NCBI GenBank assembly: GCA_035654775.1
Contig: DASRWB010000066.1
Coordinates: 60,898-124,897 of the forward strand
Source: HKST-UBA85 sp035654775
Lineage (GTDB): Bacteria > Bacteroidota > Bacteroidia > Flavobacteriales > Flavobacteriaceae
Reading direction: 5' to 3'
Length of the DNA stretch: 64,000 bases
Below are positions 42,652 through 51,146 of the stretch, piece after piece (the stretch's first letter is position 1; each line of letters opens with the position of its first letter). Made by a program: the position numbers and the translations under genes. Under the pieces are notes generated by a model that was not told where the DNA came from, did no database searches, and saw only the letters and a list, made by a program, of their open reading frames with translations.

Positions 42652-45434
42652 AGTTTTTCCTTAAGATATTTCCCTGTGAAGGAAGCCTTGTTTTTAGCGA
42701 TTTCTTCAGGTGTTCCGAAAGCAACCAACTGGCCGCCGTTTTCGCCACCTTCAGGTCCTAAATCAATAATGTAATCGGCACACTTTATGAGTTCCAAATT
42801 ATGCTCTACGACCAGTATAGAGTGTCCTTTTTCAATAAGCGCATTTAACGATTTTAGCAGTTTGTTTATGTCATGAAAGTGCAATCCGGTAGTGGGTTCA
42901 TCAAAAATAAACAAGGATTTATCCTGAGTATTTCCTTTGCTTAAAAAGCTGGCCAGTTTGATACGTTGGGCTTCACCGCCGGATAGGGTAGAAGAGCTCT
43001 GTCCTAAAGTTACATAGCCCAAACCTACATCTTTAAGAGGTTGCAGTTTGTTTTTTATTTTAACTTGTTTGTGTTCCTTAAAGAAAGCAATGGCATCTTC
43101 AACAGTCATGTTAAGGATGTCGTCAATATTTTTATTTTCAAAGGTAACTTCAAGCACTTCCTTTTTAAAACGCTTGCCGTGACAGGTTTCGCATTCCAGG
43201 TGAACATCAGCCATAAATTGCATTTCTATGGTAACTTCGCCTTCACCTTTACAAGTTTCACATCTGCCGCCTTCTACATTAAAAGAAAAATGTTTGGTTT
43301 TAAAACCACGTATTTTGCTTAGTTTTTGTTCAGCGTAAAGAGCTCTGATATCGTCATAAGCTTTTATGTAGGTTACCGGATTGGAACGTGACGACCGACC
43401 AATAGGATTCTGATCGACAAACTCAATGTTTTTAATGTTGTTGTAATGGCCTTCCAAGGCTGAAAAGTGTCCGGGTTTATCACTAAATTCCGTAAGTTGT
43501 TTTTGTAACGCAGGGTAGAGTATTTTTTTTACCAAAGTACTTTTTCCACTACCGGAAACACCCGTAACTACTGTAAGCACTTCCAGCGGAAAAGTTACGT
43601 TTATGTTTTTTAGGTTGTTTTCGCGAGCACCAATAATATCTATGTGATATTTGTATTTTCTTCTTTTGACAGGAACGTCAATTTTCAAACTTCCGTTTAG
43701 ATATTTTGCTGTAAGTGAGCTGGCATTAACTATGGTTTTAAAATCTCCTGTGGCAACAACTTGTCCTCCTAAGGTTCCGGCTTCGGGACCAATGTCTATA
43801 ATTTCATCTGCAGCTTTCATAATATCTTCATCGTGTTCTACTACGATAACCGTGTTGCCAATATCGCGTAGCGATTTTAAAACAGAAATTAAACGTTCGG
43901 TGTCTTTTGGATGTAGGCCAATACTGGGTTCGTCTAAAATATACATCGAACCTACCAGGCTGCTTCCTAAAGAAGTGGCCAAATTAATGCGCTGACTTTC
44001 TCCGCCGGATAAAGTGTTGGAACGGCGGTTTAGGGTTAAATAATCTAAGCCTACATTGGTAAGAAAGCTTAATCTGTTATTAATTTCTTTCAACAGCCGG
44101 TCGGCTATTTTGGCGTCATAATCGGTAAGTTCCAGTTGTTTAAAAAAAGAAAGCAGGTTTTTTATGGGCATTTCTACTAAGTCTGTAAGAGTTGCATTGC
44201 CTACTTTTATATAGGTAGCTTCTTCCCGAAGGCGCTTGCCTTTGCAGGCTTTGCATTTTGTTTTTCCTCTGTATCGAGAAAGCATTACCCGATTTTGAAT
44301 TTTGTAGGCCTTGGCTTCCAGTTCTGCAAAAAAACTGTTTAGTCCTTCAAAATATTCATTTCCGTCCCAAATAAGTTGTTTTTGTTCTTCTGAAAGTTGA
44401 AAGAACGGTTTGTGGATTGGGAAGTCAAACTTATGCGAATTGTTTACCAAAAGATCTCTGTACCAGCTCATGCTTTCACCTCGCCAGGGAAAAATTGCAT
44501 TTTCATAAACAGACAACGCCGTATTGGGAACTACTAAATCCTCGTCTATGCCAATGATATCTCCATAGCCTTCACATTTTGGACATGCACCGTACGGATT
44601 GTTGAAACTGAACAAATGAACGTTGGGTTCAAGAAAAGTCAAGCCGTCGGCTTCAAGCTTATTATTGAAATACTGTTGTTTGTTGGTTTTCAAGTCGTAC
44701 AGGGAACATTCACCTTTACCTTCAAAAAAAGCGGTTTCAATGGCATCGGCTAGCCGGTTGTAAAAGTCTTCTTCCTTTTTTACTACAATACGGTCAATGA
44801 CCAAGGTAATTTCTTTAATGTTTTTCGAGTAGGCTTCGGCTTCTTCTATTCTTAAAACATCGTCATTTATCTTAATTCTGGAATATCCTTGCTGTTGAAG
44901 TACTTTGAGTTTGTCTTCCATGGCACGGCCTTTTTCTAAATGAATAGGCGCCAGCAACAACAGTTTATCGCCTTCCTTATGTTGCTTCACTTGCTTTACC
45001 ACATCAGTTACCGTATGTTTTTTTACTTCAACTCCCGAAACGGGCGAGAAAGTTTTCCCTATCCTGGCAAAAAGTAATTTTAGATAATCGTAAATTTCAG
45101 TTGAGGTTCCAACTGTTGAACGCGGATTGGTGGAATTTACCTTTTGCTCTATGGCTATGGCCGGAGCGATGCCTTTAATGTAGTCCACTTTGGGTTTATT
45201 CAATCGGCCTAAAAATTGTCGGGCATAGCTGGATAAACTCTCCACATACCGACGTTGCCCTTCAGCATATAAGGTATCAAAAGCCAAACTCGATTTTCCC
45301 GAGCCGGACAATCCGGTAATCACAACTAACTTGTTGCGAGGAATAACAACATCAATATCTTTAAGATTGTGCAGTTTTGCCCCTTTTATAATGATATTTT
45401 CTTTTGGGTTTACTTGAGAAATAGATTGGTTCAT
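42648..45434 (-). CDS. uvrA: Excinuclease ABC subunit A
   Basis: A 928-residue nucleotide excision repair ATPase. The first Walker A GLSGSGKSS is at ~41-49 and the second GVSGSGKST about 600 residues later. Two signature motifs (NTLSGGESQRINLA and STLSGGEAQRIKLA) and zinc modules CPKCEGYG, CKACKGKRL and CETCKGEGE...CETCHGKR are present. It forms a dimer that recognises bulky DNA lesions and loads UvrB. Length fits the family (~940). A TAACTTTG -7 element lies 24-31 bases upstream. Confidence 0.97.
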   Translation of the reverse strand: MNQSISQVNPKENIIIKGAKLHNLKDIDVVIPRNKLVVITGLSGSGKSSLAFDTLYAEGQRRYVESLSSYARQFLGRLNKPKVDYIKGIAPAIAIEQKVNSTNPRSTVGTSTEIYDYLKLLFARIGKTFSPVSGVEVKKHTVTDVVKQVKQHKEGDKLLLLAPIHLEKGRAMEDKLKVLQQQGYSRIKINDDVLRIEEAEAYSKNIKEITLVIDRIVVKKEEDFYNRLADAIETAFFEGKGECSLYDLKTNKQQYFNNKLEADGLTFLEPNVHLFSFNNPYGACPKCEGYGDIIGIDEDLVVPNTALSVYENAIFPWRGESMSWYRDLLVNNSHKFDFPIHKPFFQLSEEQKQLIWDGNEYFEGLNSFFAELEAKAYKIQNRVMLSRYRGKTKCKACKGKRLREEATYIKVGNATLTDLVEMPIKNLLSFFKQLELTDYDAKIADRLLKEINNRLSFLTNVGLDYLTLNRRSNTLSGGESQRINLATSLGSSLVGSMYILDEPSIGLHPKDTERLISVLKSLRDIGNTVIVVEHDEDIMKAADEIIDIGPEAGTLGGQVVATGDFKTIVNASSLTAKYLNGSLKIDVPVKRRKYKYHIDIIGARENNLKNINVTFPLEVLTVVTGVSGSGKSTLVKKILYPALQKQLTEFSDKPGHFSALEGHYNNIKNIEFVDQNPIGRSSRSNPVTYIKAYDDIRALYAEQKLSKIRGFKTKHFSFNVEGGRCETCKGEGEVTIEMQFMADVHLECETCHGKRFKKEVLEVTFENKNIDDILNMTVEDAIAFFKEHKQVKIKNKLQPLKDVGLGYVTLGQSSSTLSGGEAQRIKLASFLSKGNTQDKSLFIFDEPTTGLHFHDINKLLKSLNALIEKGHSILVVEHNLELIKCADYIIDLGPEGGENGGQLVAFGTPEEIAKNKASFTGKYLKEKL

Positions 45435-45457
45435 GGCTTTTGCCTAAAATAATTTGG

Positions 45458-45465
45458 CAAAGTTA
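45458..45465 (-). promoter_or_regulatory. -7 element of the uvrA promoter
   Basis: TAACTTTG on the minus strand. A CTG instead of TTG is found near the -33 position. No LexA-like palindrome was recognised here. Confidence 0.5.
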
Positions 45466-45530
45466 CAATAAGATTTTCAGCATAAAAAATGAATTATTAT
45501 GCACTAAAATGTTAAAATTTGCTCCTTTTT

Positions 45531-45563
45531 TTTGCATATTAGGAATGATTGTTGTTATATTTG
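45531..45563 (+). promoter_or_regulatory. Promoter of the ECF sigma factor gene
   Basis: TTTG at 45531-45534, 21-bp spacer, TATATTTG at 45556-45563, a full match to the housekeeping Bacteroidota promoter. It predicts a 5' leader of about 100 bases. Confidence 0.75.
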
Positions 45564-45635
45564 GAACAGCTTAATACACAATTAATTACTTATTGCCTAT
45601 CGCATAACATTACTTTTTAAGATTTTTAACCCCAA

Positions 45636-45655
45636 GTAAGAAGGCTACTTCTTAC
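45636..45655 (+). promoter_or_regulatory. Perfect hairpin in the sigma factor 5' leader
   Basis: GTAAGAAG (45636-45643), loop GCTA, CTTCTTAC (45648-45655). It lies 16 bases before the ATG, in the untranslated leader. It has no T-run, so it is not a terminator; it may affect translation or be a protein binding site. Confidence 0.5.
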
Positions 45656-45671
45656 AGTAAAAGTGATGATT

Positions 45672-46256
45672 ATGCAAAACGAAATTCTTTCAGATGCTAC
45701 ATTGGTTCGTAACTATATTAATGGTGACGAAAATGCTTTGGCGTCGTTAATAAACAGGCATCAACAGCGTGTTTATGGTTTTATTTATTCAAAAGTATTT
45801 GACAGAGATCTTGCTGAAGATATTTTTCAGGATACCTTTATTAAAGTCATAAAAACACTAAAACGAGGAAACTATAACGAAGAAGGTAAATTTTTACCTT
45901 GGGTACTTAGAATTTCTCACAATTTGGTCATAGATCATTTTAGAAAAAATTCGCGCATGCCCAAATTTAATAATACAGACGACTTTAATATTTTTTCTGT
46001 TTTAGGTGATAAATCGCTTAATGCTGAAAAAAGCCTGGTCAAAGATCAGGTAGAAGAAGATGTTCGCAAGATTATTGAAAAACTACCCGAAGATCAAAAA
46101 CAAGTTATTTTAATGCGAATGTATAGCGACATGAGTTTTAAGGAAATATCCGAAAAAACAGGAGTTAGCATTAATACAGCCTTGGGCCGAATGCGCTATG
46201 CTTTAATTAACATGAGAAAATTGATTGACAGGCATAATATAATTTTAACCGATTAA
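45672..46256 (+). CDS. RNA polymerase sigma factor, ECF-type sigma-70 family
   Basis: A 194-residue sigma factor with region 2 (LAEDIFQDTFIKVIKTLKRG, then FLPWVLRISHNLVIDHFRKN) and region 4 (LPEDQKQVILMRMYSDMSFKEISEKTGVSINTALGRMRYALINMRK) with the helix-turn-helix. No anti-sigma gene is next to it. ATG at 45672 (MQNEIL) is preferred over ATG/GTG codons three and nine bases upstream. It is followed by a 48-codon gene. The family is conserved in flavobacteria, probably as a stress or housekeeping alternative factor; the regulon is unknown. Confidence 0.93.
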   Translation: MQNEILSDATLVRNYINGDENALASLINRHQQRVYGFIYSKVFDRDLAEDIFQDTFIKVIKTLKRGNYNEEGKFLPWVLRISHNLVIDHFRKNSRMPKFNNTDDFNIFSVLGDKSLNAEKSLVKDQVEEDVRKIIEKLPEDQKQVILMRMYSDMSFKEISEKTGVSINTALGRMRYALINMRKLIDRHNIILTD

Positions 46257-46313
46257 GCATATACTAAAGTAAGTTTTGCGGCGTTATTAAGTTGTAACGC
46301 AAAAATTAAGTAC

Positions 46314-46460
46314 ATGGCAAAACTTTACTCTAAAAAAAACCTTAATCAAAACTTTGAATTGAAACCTAAAGAAGAAACCATAAAATTTCTTCTCGATTAC
46401 TCTAAGGCTTTAAGTGTTATAAATTATAATAATTTGAAGTTTGAAGCACTTCTTAACTAA
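46314..46460 (+). CDS. Small protein (48 residues) downstream of the sigma factor
   Basis: ATG at 46314 opens a 48-codon frame: MAKLYSKKNLNQNFELKPKE... ending LKFEALLN. It has no transmembrane helix; it is basic at the start and has an amphipathic helix around ETIKFLLDYSKALSVI. It is immediately followed by a terminator and sits 57 bases after the sigma factor stop, so it is probably cotranscribed. I recall similar small proteins in the same position in other flavobacteria; its function, possibly related to the sigma factor, is unknown. Confidence 0.72.
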   Translation: MAKLYSKKNLNQNFELKPKEETIKFLLDYSKALSVINYNNLKFEALLN

Positions 46461-46464
46461 ACTT

Positions 46465-46498
46465 TGAAAAGTCCTGAACCTAATTTCAGGACTTTTTT
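46465..46498. terminator. Bidirectional terminator between the sigma factor unit and nth
   Basis: Stem AAAAGTCCTGAA (46467-46478) / TTCAGGACTTTT (46485-46496), loop of six, T-rich on both strands. Its right arm includes the nth stop codon region. Confidence 0.88.
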
Positions 46499-47145
46499 AA
46501 TTTATAGTAATCTTTAATTACTGATGCTCTGCCAATAGTTTTGGTAATAATATCTTTCTCCAAATTCCAGCCTCGTGCAGGTGAGTATTCCCTGCCATAC
46601 CAAATGATTTGCAAGTGCAGTTTGTTCCAGAGTGTTTCCGGAAATAAACGCTTGGCATCACGTTCGGTTTGTACTACATTTTTACCGTTGCTTAGTCCCC
46701 AGCGGTACATCAGCCGGTGAATATGTGTGTCAACAGGAAAAGCCGGTATACCAAAGGCCTGTGATAGTACCACAGCTGCCGTTTTATGTCCCACGGCAGG
46801 TAAAGCTTCTAAATCTTTGTAGGTTTTCGGTACTTTCCCGTTGTGTTTTTCGATAAGAATTTTAGACAGTCCGTAAATGCCTTTACTTTTCATGGGTGAA
46901 AGCCCGACAGGTTTTATAATTTCTTTTATTTCATCCACACTGAGTTTTACCATATCGTAGGGATTACTGGCTTTTTCAAACAGCAACGGGGTTATTTTAT
47001 TCACCCGTACATCAGTACTTTGTGCTGAAAGTAATACTGCAATTAGCAATGTGTAAGGGTCTTTATGGTCCAAAGGTACCGGAACTTCAGGGTAAAGTTT
47101 CTCCAGGGTATCGATTACGAACTTCACTTTTTCTTCTTTGCGCAT
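46486..47145 (-). CDS. nth: Endonuclease III without the iron-sulfur cysteines
   Basis: A 219-residue HhH-GPD DNA glycosylase/AP lyase. The helix-hairpin-helix LPAVGHKTAAVV carries catalytic K121 and PVDTHIHR carries D139, matching E. coli K120 and D138. It removes oxidised pyrimidines. The C-terminal [4Fe-4S] motif (C-x6-C-x2-C-x5-C) is absent: the corresponding region reads YGREYSPARGWNLEKDIITK, with no cysteine to the end. Start ATG at 47145; the longer frame overlaps the divergent bcp promoter. Confidence 0.93.
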   Translation of the reverse strand: MRKEEKVKFVIDTLEKLYPEVPVPLDHKDPYTLLIAVLLSAQSTDVRVNKITPLLFEKASNPYDMVKLSVDEIKEIIKPVGLSPMKSKGIYGLSKILIEKHNGKVPKTYKDLEALPAVGHKTAAVVLSQAFGIPAFPVDTHIHRLMYRWGLSNGKNVVQTERDAKRLFPETLWNKLHLQIIWYGREYSPARGWNLEKDIITKTIGRASVIKDYYKLKKS

Positions 47146-47152
47146 TAAACTG

Positions 47153-47160
47153 TATTTTTG
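47153..47160 (+). promoter_or_regulatory. -7 element of the bcp promoter
   Basis: TATTTTTG, 27-34 bases before the ATG at 47187, inside the 41-base gap between the divergent nth and bcp starts. Confidence 0.55.
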
Positions 47161-47186
47161 TAAGAAATATAAACAAACTTTACCAC

Positions 47187-47642
47187 ATGACAAGATTAAA
47201 ACCGGGTGATAAAGCCCCAGATTTTAAAGTAAAAGATGAACAAGGAAACACCATAAGCCTTTCCGCGTATTCAGGAAAAAAAGTTATTTTGTTTTTTTAC
47301 CCTAAAGCCAACACGCCTACGTGTACTGTTGAAGCGTGTAATTTAAGTGACAACTACGCTATGTTGAAAAGCAAAGGATATGAAATTATTGGCGTAAGTG
47401 CCGATACAGCGAAACGCCAGCAAAATTTTAAAACGAAATTTAATTTTCCCTATCCATTGTTAGCAGACACAGAGCGTGAAGTGATTAATGCCTATGATGT
47501 TTGGGGACCAAAAAAATTTATGGGCAGAGAATTTGACGGCATCCATAGAATTACTTTTGTTATTGACGAAAAAGGAATTATTGAAAAGGTGATAGATAAA
47601 GTGAAGGCCAAAGATCACGCGGCACAAATTCTTACGGAATAA
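47187..47642 (+). CDS. bcp: Thioredoxin-dependent thiol peroxidase (BCP-type peroxiredoxin)
   Basis: A 151-residue peroxiredoxin with peroxidatic C46 in YPKANTPTCTVEAC and resolving C51 five residues later, the BCP arrangement. R-x motif and W in YDVWGPKKFMGREFDGIHRITFVID complete the family pattern. It reduces peroxides with thioredoxin. The frame extends 55 codons upstream of the real start through the nth gene; the promoter at 47153-47160 shows the ATG at 47187 is correct. Confidence 0.95.
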   Translation: MTRLKPGDKAPDFKVKDEQGNTISLSAYSGKKVILFFYPKANTPTCTVEACNLSDNYAMLKSKGYEIIGVSADTAKRQQNFKTKFNFPYPLLADTEREVINAYDVWGPKKFMGREFDGIHRITFVIDEKGIIEKVIDKVKAKDHAAQILTE

Positions 47643-47674
47643 AAAAAGCCGACTTTTCTGAGTCGGTTTTTTTT
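47641..47674. terminator. Bidirectional terminator between bcp and the 484-residue protein gene
   Basis: Stem CCGACT (47649-47654) / AGTCGG (47661-47666), framed by A7 and T8 runs. Confidence 0.85.
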
Positions 47675-49127
47675 ATTCATCTTGTAAAACTTCTTCAGCT
47701 TCATAGCCAAACAAGCTTTTTTCTTTGATAATTTTCGCCACACCTTCGGGTAGCATGGTTTCCCATCCATCTTCTCCTTTTGCAATCATTTTTAAGACCG
47801 TTCTGGAAAAAACCGTTAAAATGGAAGTGTCATAGTCTGTGATGTCTACTACTTTTCCGTTGTACTTGAAGAACTTGTACAGTTCTTTCATACGCGGATG
47901 CACTTTTAAGTTTTCGCTGTTGGTAATGGTTTTTCCATCTTTTTCCAGCATTGGGTATAAATACACACGTAAATCTTTAAAGAAAAGCTTTCCGAAAGCT
48001 TCCAAAATTCCACCGCTTAAGTGTCGGTAATACTTTTCATCAAAAATATCAACCAAGTTGTTAACACCCATGGCCAAGCCCATACGATTTTTTGAATATT
48101 GAGAGAAGTATTCTACCAGTTTGTAATACTCCTGAAAATTTGAAATAAGTACGGTTTGCCCCAAGGAACACAAGAGTTTTGCTCGGTCCATAAAGTCTTG
48201 TTCATCAATTTCGCCTTCAGCGCGTAAATTGGACAAGGTAATCTCAAAAACAACCTGAGTTTGACTTTCGTTTACTTTGTTTTCTTTGATGAACATTTCA
48301 TACGATTTCTGAAACATGTCCATATTTACTTTAGTTACCGGCCTGAAACTACCTCTTAGGGCTAGGATATTTTTCTTGTAAAGGACTTTGGCAGGCAATA
48401 CATTGTTGCCATCCGGCGAAAACATAACGGCATCGGTCATGCCATTTTTTACTAACTGTAAACTCATTAATCGATTGTCTACATCTTTAAAAACCGGACC
48501 GGAAAAGTTTATGGTGTCAATTTCCAGTTGGTCTTTATCCAAATGGTCATATAAATAGCGCAGTAATTTCTTGGGTACGTTGTATTTGTAAAAAGCTCCG
48601 TATATCAGGTTTGTGCCTAAAATGCCTAAAGTTTCCTGCTGCAACCGGGCATCGGTTTCTTTAAACCTTATGTGCAGGGTGATTTCGTTGTATTCTTGAT
48701 TGGCTTCTACCTGATATTTTATTCCTACCCAACCATGACCAATGTATTGCTTGGCAAAATCTATGGTGGCTACGGTATTGGCATAGGAAAAGAACAGCTT
48801 GTTGGGATGTTTATCGCGGGTTAAGCGAGTTTCAATAAGGTCAATTTCATGGTTTAGCATTTTGCGCAAACGCGCTTCGGTAACATATCGGCCATCATCT
48901 TCAACTCCGTAAATGGCGTCGCTAAAATCTTTATCGTAAGCCGACATGGCTTTGGCAATGGTTCCTGAAGCACCGCCGGCTCTAAAAAACTGCCTCACGG
49001 TTTCCTGGCCTGCACCAATTTCAGCAAATGTTCCGTAAATGTTTTCGTTTAAATTAATTCGTAGCGCCTTGGTTTTTAAGGAAGGAATATCATCAAACTC
49101 TTTATCGCCTTTTAGGGTAATTTCCAT
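47673..49127 (-). CDS. Conserved Bacteroidota protein of unknown function (484 residues)
   Basis: A 484-residue cytoplasmic protein with no signal peptide or membrane helix. Notable stretches are NENIYGTFAEIGAGQETVRQFF (residues ~22-43), ASGTIAKAMSAYDKDFSDAIYG, FSYANTVATIDFAKQYIGHGWVG and MGLAMGVNNLVDIFDEKYY. I recognise a widely conserved Bacteroidota protein that carries inconsistent labels; no catalytic motif of a known family (such as HxGH) is visible. The frame reaches 49157, but a full promoter at 49155-49183 places the start at ATG 49127 (MEITLKGDKEF). Confidence 0.82.
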   Translation of the reverse strand: MEITLKGDKEFDDIPSLKTKALRINLNENIYGTFAEIGAGQETVRQFFRAGGASGTIAKAMSAYDKDFSDAIYGVEDDGRYVTEARLRKMLNHEIDLIETRLTRDKHPNKLFFSYANTVATIDFAKQYIGHGWVGIKYQVEANQEYNEITLHIRFKETDARLQQETLGILGTNLIYGAFYKYNVPKKLLRYLYDHLDKDQLEIDTINFSGPVFKDVDNRLMSLQLVKNGMTDAVMFSPDGNNVLPAKVLYKKNILALRGSFRPVTKVNMDMFQKSYEMFIKENKVNESQTQVVFEITLSNLRAEGEIDEQDFMDRAKLLCSLGQTVLISNFQEYYKLVEYFSQYSKNRMGLAMGVNNLVDIFDEKYYRHLSGGILEAFGKLFFKDLRVYLYPMLEKDGKTITNSENLKVHPRMKELYKFFKYNGKVVDITDYDTSILTVFSRTVLKMIAKGEDGWETMLPEGVAKIIKEKSLFGYEAEEVLQDE

Positions 49128-49154
49128 ATAAAGTTGTTGAATTTTATGTATATA

Positions 49155-49183
49155 CAAAGGTACTAAATTACTATACCAAACAA
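49155..49183 (-). promoter_or_regulatory. Promoter of the 484-residue protein gene
   Basis: Minus strand TTG (49183-49181), 18-bp spacer, TACCTTTG (49162-49155), 28-35 bases before the ATG at 49127. Confidence 0.7.
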
Positions 49184-49194
49184 AAAAATAAGTT

Positions 49195-49202
49195 TATTTT
49201 TG
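49195..49202 (+). promoter_or_regulatory. -7 element of the PhnP-like gene
   Basis: TATTTTTG, 19-26 bases before the GTG at 49221, giving a leader of only about 12 bases. It lies next to the divergent promoter at 49155-49183. Confidence 0.6.
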
Positions 49203-49220
49203 TGTTAAACTTAACACCGC

Positions 49221-49982
49221 GTGAAAGTCACATTTTTAGGAACAGGAACATCGCAGGGAATTCCCATAATAGGAAGCGATCATCCGGTATGTTTAAGTAA
49301 AAACCCTAAAGATAAACGCTTGCGCGTTTCTGTGCTGATAGCGTGGGATTCCTACCGGTACGTCATTGATTGCGGACCCGATTTCAGACAGCAAATGCTC
49401 AACGCCAATTGTAAATCCATTGACGGTATTCTGTTTACTCATGAACATGCAGACCATACGATGGGACTGGACGACATCAGGCCTTTTTTCTTTAAACAAG
49501 GAGATCTTCCTATCTATGCACATAAACGTGTTATTAAAGCGCTGAAAAAAAGGTTTGATTATATTTTTGAAACCGAAAATAAATATCCCGGTGCACCCGC
49601 TGTTCAGGTGAACAGAATTAAAAATAAACCCTTTCTGCTTCACAACATGACCGTTATTCCCATAAAAGCAAAACATAACAGGTTAAACGTATTTGGCTTT
49701 AGATTTAACAATTTTGTATACCTTACCGACGTTAAAACCATGGAAGCCGATGAACGCGAAAAACTGAAAGACGTTTCGGTATTGGTGGTCAATGCCTTGC
49801 GGATTGCACCGCATGAATCACACTTTAATTTAGAAGAAGCGCTGGCTTTTATTGCAGAAGTGAAACCCAAAAAGGCCTATTTGACACATATTAGTCATTT
49901 GCTGGGGTTTCATGACGAAGTAGAAGCCCGTTTACCTGCAAATGTTTTTTTAGCTTACGACAATTTACAAATCACTATTTAA
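49221..49982 (+). CDS. PhnP-like metallo-beta-lactamase fold phosphodiesterase
   Basis: A 253-residue MBL-fold hydrolase. FLGTGTSQGIPIIGSDHPVC is the PhnP/lipoyl-tRNA-ligase-associated start, THEHADH (H74, H76, D78, H79) is the metal motif, and TDVKTM and YLTHISHLLG provide later ligands. PhnP itself is a cyclic phosphodiesterase; no phn genes are near, so the substrate is unknown. The start codon is GTG at 49221, directly preceded by a -7 element. It is one base upstream of the next gene. Confidence 0.88.
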   Translation: MKVTFLGTGTSQGIPIIGSDHPVCLSKNPKDKRLRVSVLIAWDSYRYVIDCGPDFRQQMLNANCKSIDGILFTHEHADHTMGLDDIRPFFFKQGDLPIYAHKRVIKALKKRFDYIFETENKYPGAPAVQVNRIKNKPFLLHNMTVIPIKAKHNRLNVFGFRFNNFVYLTDVKTMEADEREKLKDVSVLVVNALRIAPHESHFNLEEALAFIAEVKPKKAYLTHISHLLGFHDEVEARLPANVFLAYDNLQITI

Positions 49983-49983
49983 T

Positions 49984-50490
49984 ATGAAACAACGAATTTT
50001 CAGTTACCTTTTTGTTTTTACATTATTGCTTGTATTGTTTCAATACGTCAATTCAAAAAACGCTTTTGAAAGCTACGAATCTACTATAAAAATACTGAAG
50101 GACGATAATGCCAAGTACAAAGATTCCTTAAGCCGCCTTACAGATGAAAACCTAGACCTGAAATACTTCACCATCTATACTAAAGAAGATGCGCTAAGCT
50201 ATTTTGAAAACAAAGGATACGATGTGTCAAAACTCCTGCCTTTTATTACTGAAGAACTTTACAAGTTAAATGTTTATGAAGGAGATGACCATCCCATAGT
50301 GCCTTATGCATCAATGACCGAAGGTAAAATGATGATAAACAAAGTAAGTATTGTAAACCACAAATGGATTTTAACCGATTTTACCGACGGAAAACATTGG
50401 GGAGAATTATTTCTTACCTACGAACTCTCAGAAGATGAAGAGTTAAAGTTTAAAGTGGTAGAATATTTTATGTACCCGCCAAGCTATTAA
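49984..50490 (+). CDS. Single-pass membrane protein with short coiled coil, unknown function
   Basis: A 168-residue protein: N-terminal transmembrane helix or uncleaved signal (residues ~6-24), a coiled coil (~28-58, STIKILKDDNAKYKDSLSRLTDENL) and a C-terminal alpha/beta domain with VSIVNHKWILTDFTDGKHWGE. It begins one base after the PhnP-like stop, so it is part of that operon. The C-terminal domain would face the periplasm. Its end overlaps the convergent esterase gene by four bases. Conserved in flavobacteria as a hypothetical protein, to my recollection. Confidence 0.78.
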   Translation: MKQRIFSYLFVFTLLLVLFQYVNSKNAFESYESTIKILKDDNAKYKDSLSRLTDENLDLKYFTIYTKEDALSYFENKGYDVSKLLPFITEELYKLNVYEGDDHPIVPYASMTEGKMMINKVSIVNHKWILTDFTDGKHWGELFLTYELSEDEELKFKVVEYFMYPPSY

Positions 50491-51131
50491 CTATAGTTTT
50501 GCAACCAGTTTTTAAATTCGTAAAAATTTTGAGGCGAAACTCCATGGCCTACCGGAAACTCACTATAGGTATTGTTAATGTGTAAAGCGTCCAGAAAAGG
50601 TTTGGTTTGCCGGGCCCAATCTACGGGAATAACCTGATCTGCACTTCCGTGAGAAGTATAAAAATTAAGGTGTTTGTACTGTGAACGATCCTTTTTTAAG
50701 GCAATAAGGTCCGGACTTACATAACCACTCAACCCAATAACATTTTTTACTTTTTCAGGGTAAGTAAGGGCTATCGCTATACTTAGAATGGTGCCTTGAC
50801 TAAAACCCAATAGGGTAACGTTGTCCGGGTTAAACTTAAATTCTCGTTGAAGTTCGTCAAGAGTACCGGCTACTAAATCGCGTGATTTTATCGCTTGTTC
50901 GGTATCATTCCATTTTCCTTGAGGTGCTTCAAAATGTATGCTGTACCAGGCATAACCAAATGGATCTAATTTGTAGGGTGCTTGTAGCGATAGAATTAAA
51001 AGTTCCTCCGGCAGTTCTGAAGCAAACGAAAACAAGTCGTTTTCATCGCTGCCATAGCCGTGCAACATGATAAGCACCGGCGCATTTTCTTTCAGACTTG
51101 AGGGTCTTACGTTATACTTTAAAGTACTCAC
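50487..51131 (-). CDS. Phospholipase/carboxylesterase family alpha/beta-hydrolase
   Basis: A 214-residue serine hydrolase of the Abhydrolase_2 family. The oxyanion region MLHGYGSDENDL, nucleophile elbow LGFSQGT, the aspartate in SHGSADQVIP and the histidine in FPVGHGVSPQ form the catalytic set. It would hydrolyse short-chain esters in the cytoplasm. Start GTG at 51131; no in-frame ATG exists before MLHGYG. It is 15 bases after the dihydroorotase-like gene and is the last gene of the BatA - dihydroorotase - esterase operon. Confidence 0.88.
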   Translation of the reverse strand: MSTLKYNVRPSSLKENAPVLIMLHGYGSDENDLFSFASELPEELLILSLQAPYKLDPFGYAWYSIHFEAPQGKWNDTEQAIKSRDLVAGTLDELQREFKFNPDNVTLLGFSQGTILSIAIALTYPEKVKNVIGLSGYVSPDLIALKKDRSQYKHLNFYTSHGSADQVIPVDWARQTKPFLDALHINNTYSEFPVGHGVSPQNFYEFKNWLQNYS

Positions 51132-51146
51132 AGGTAGTGGTTTTAG

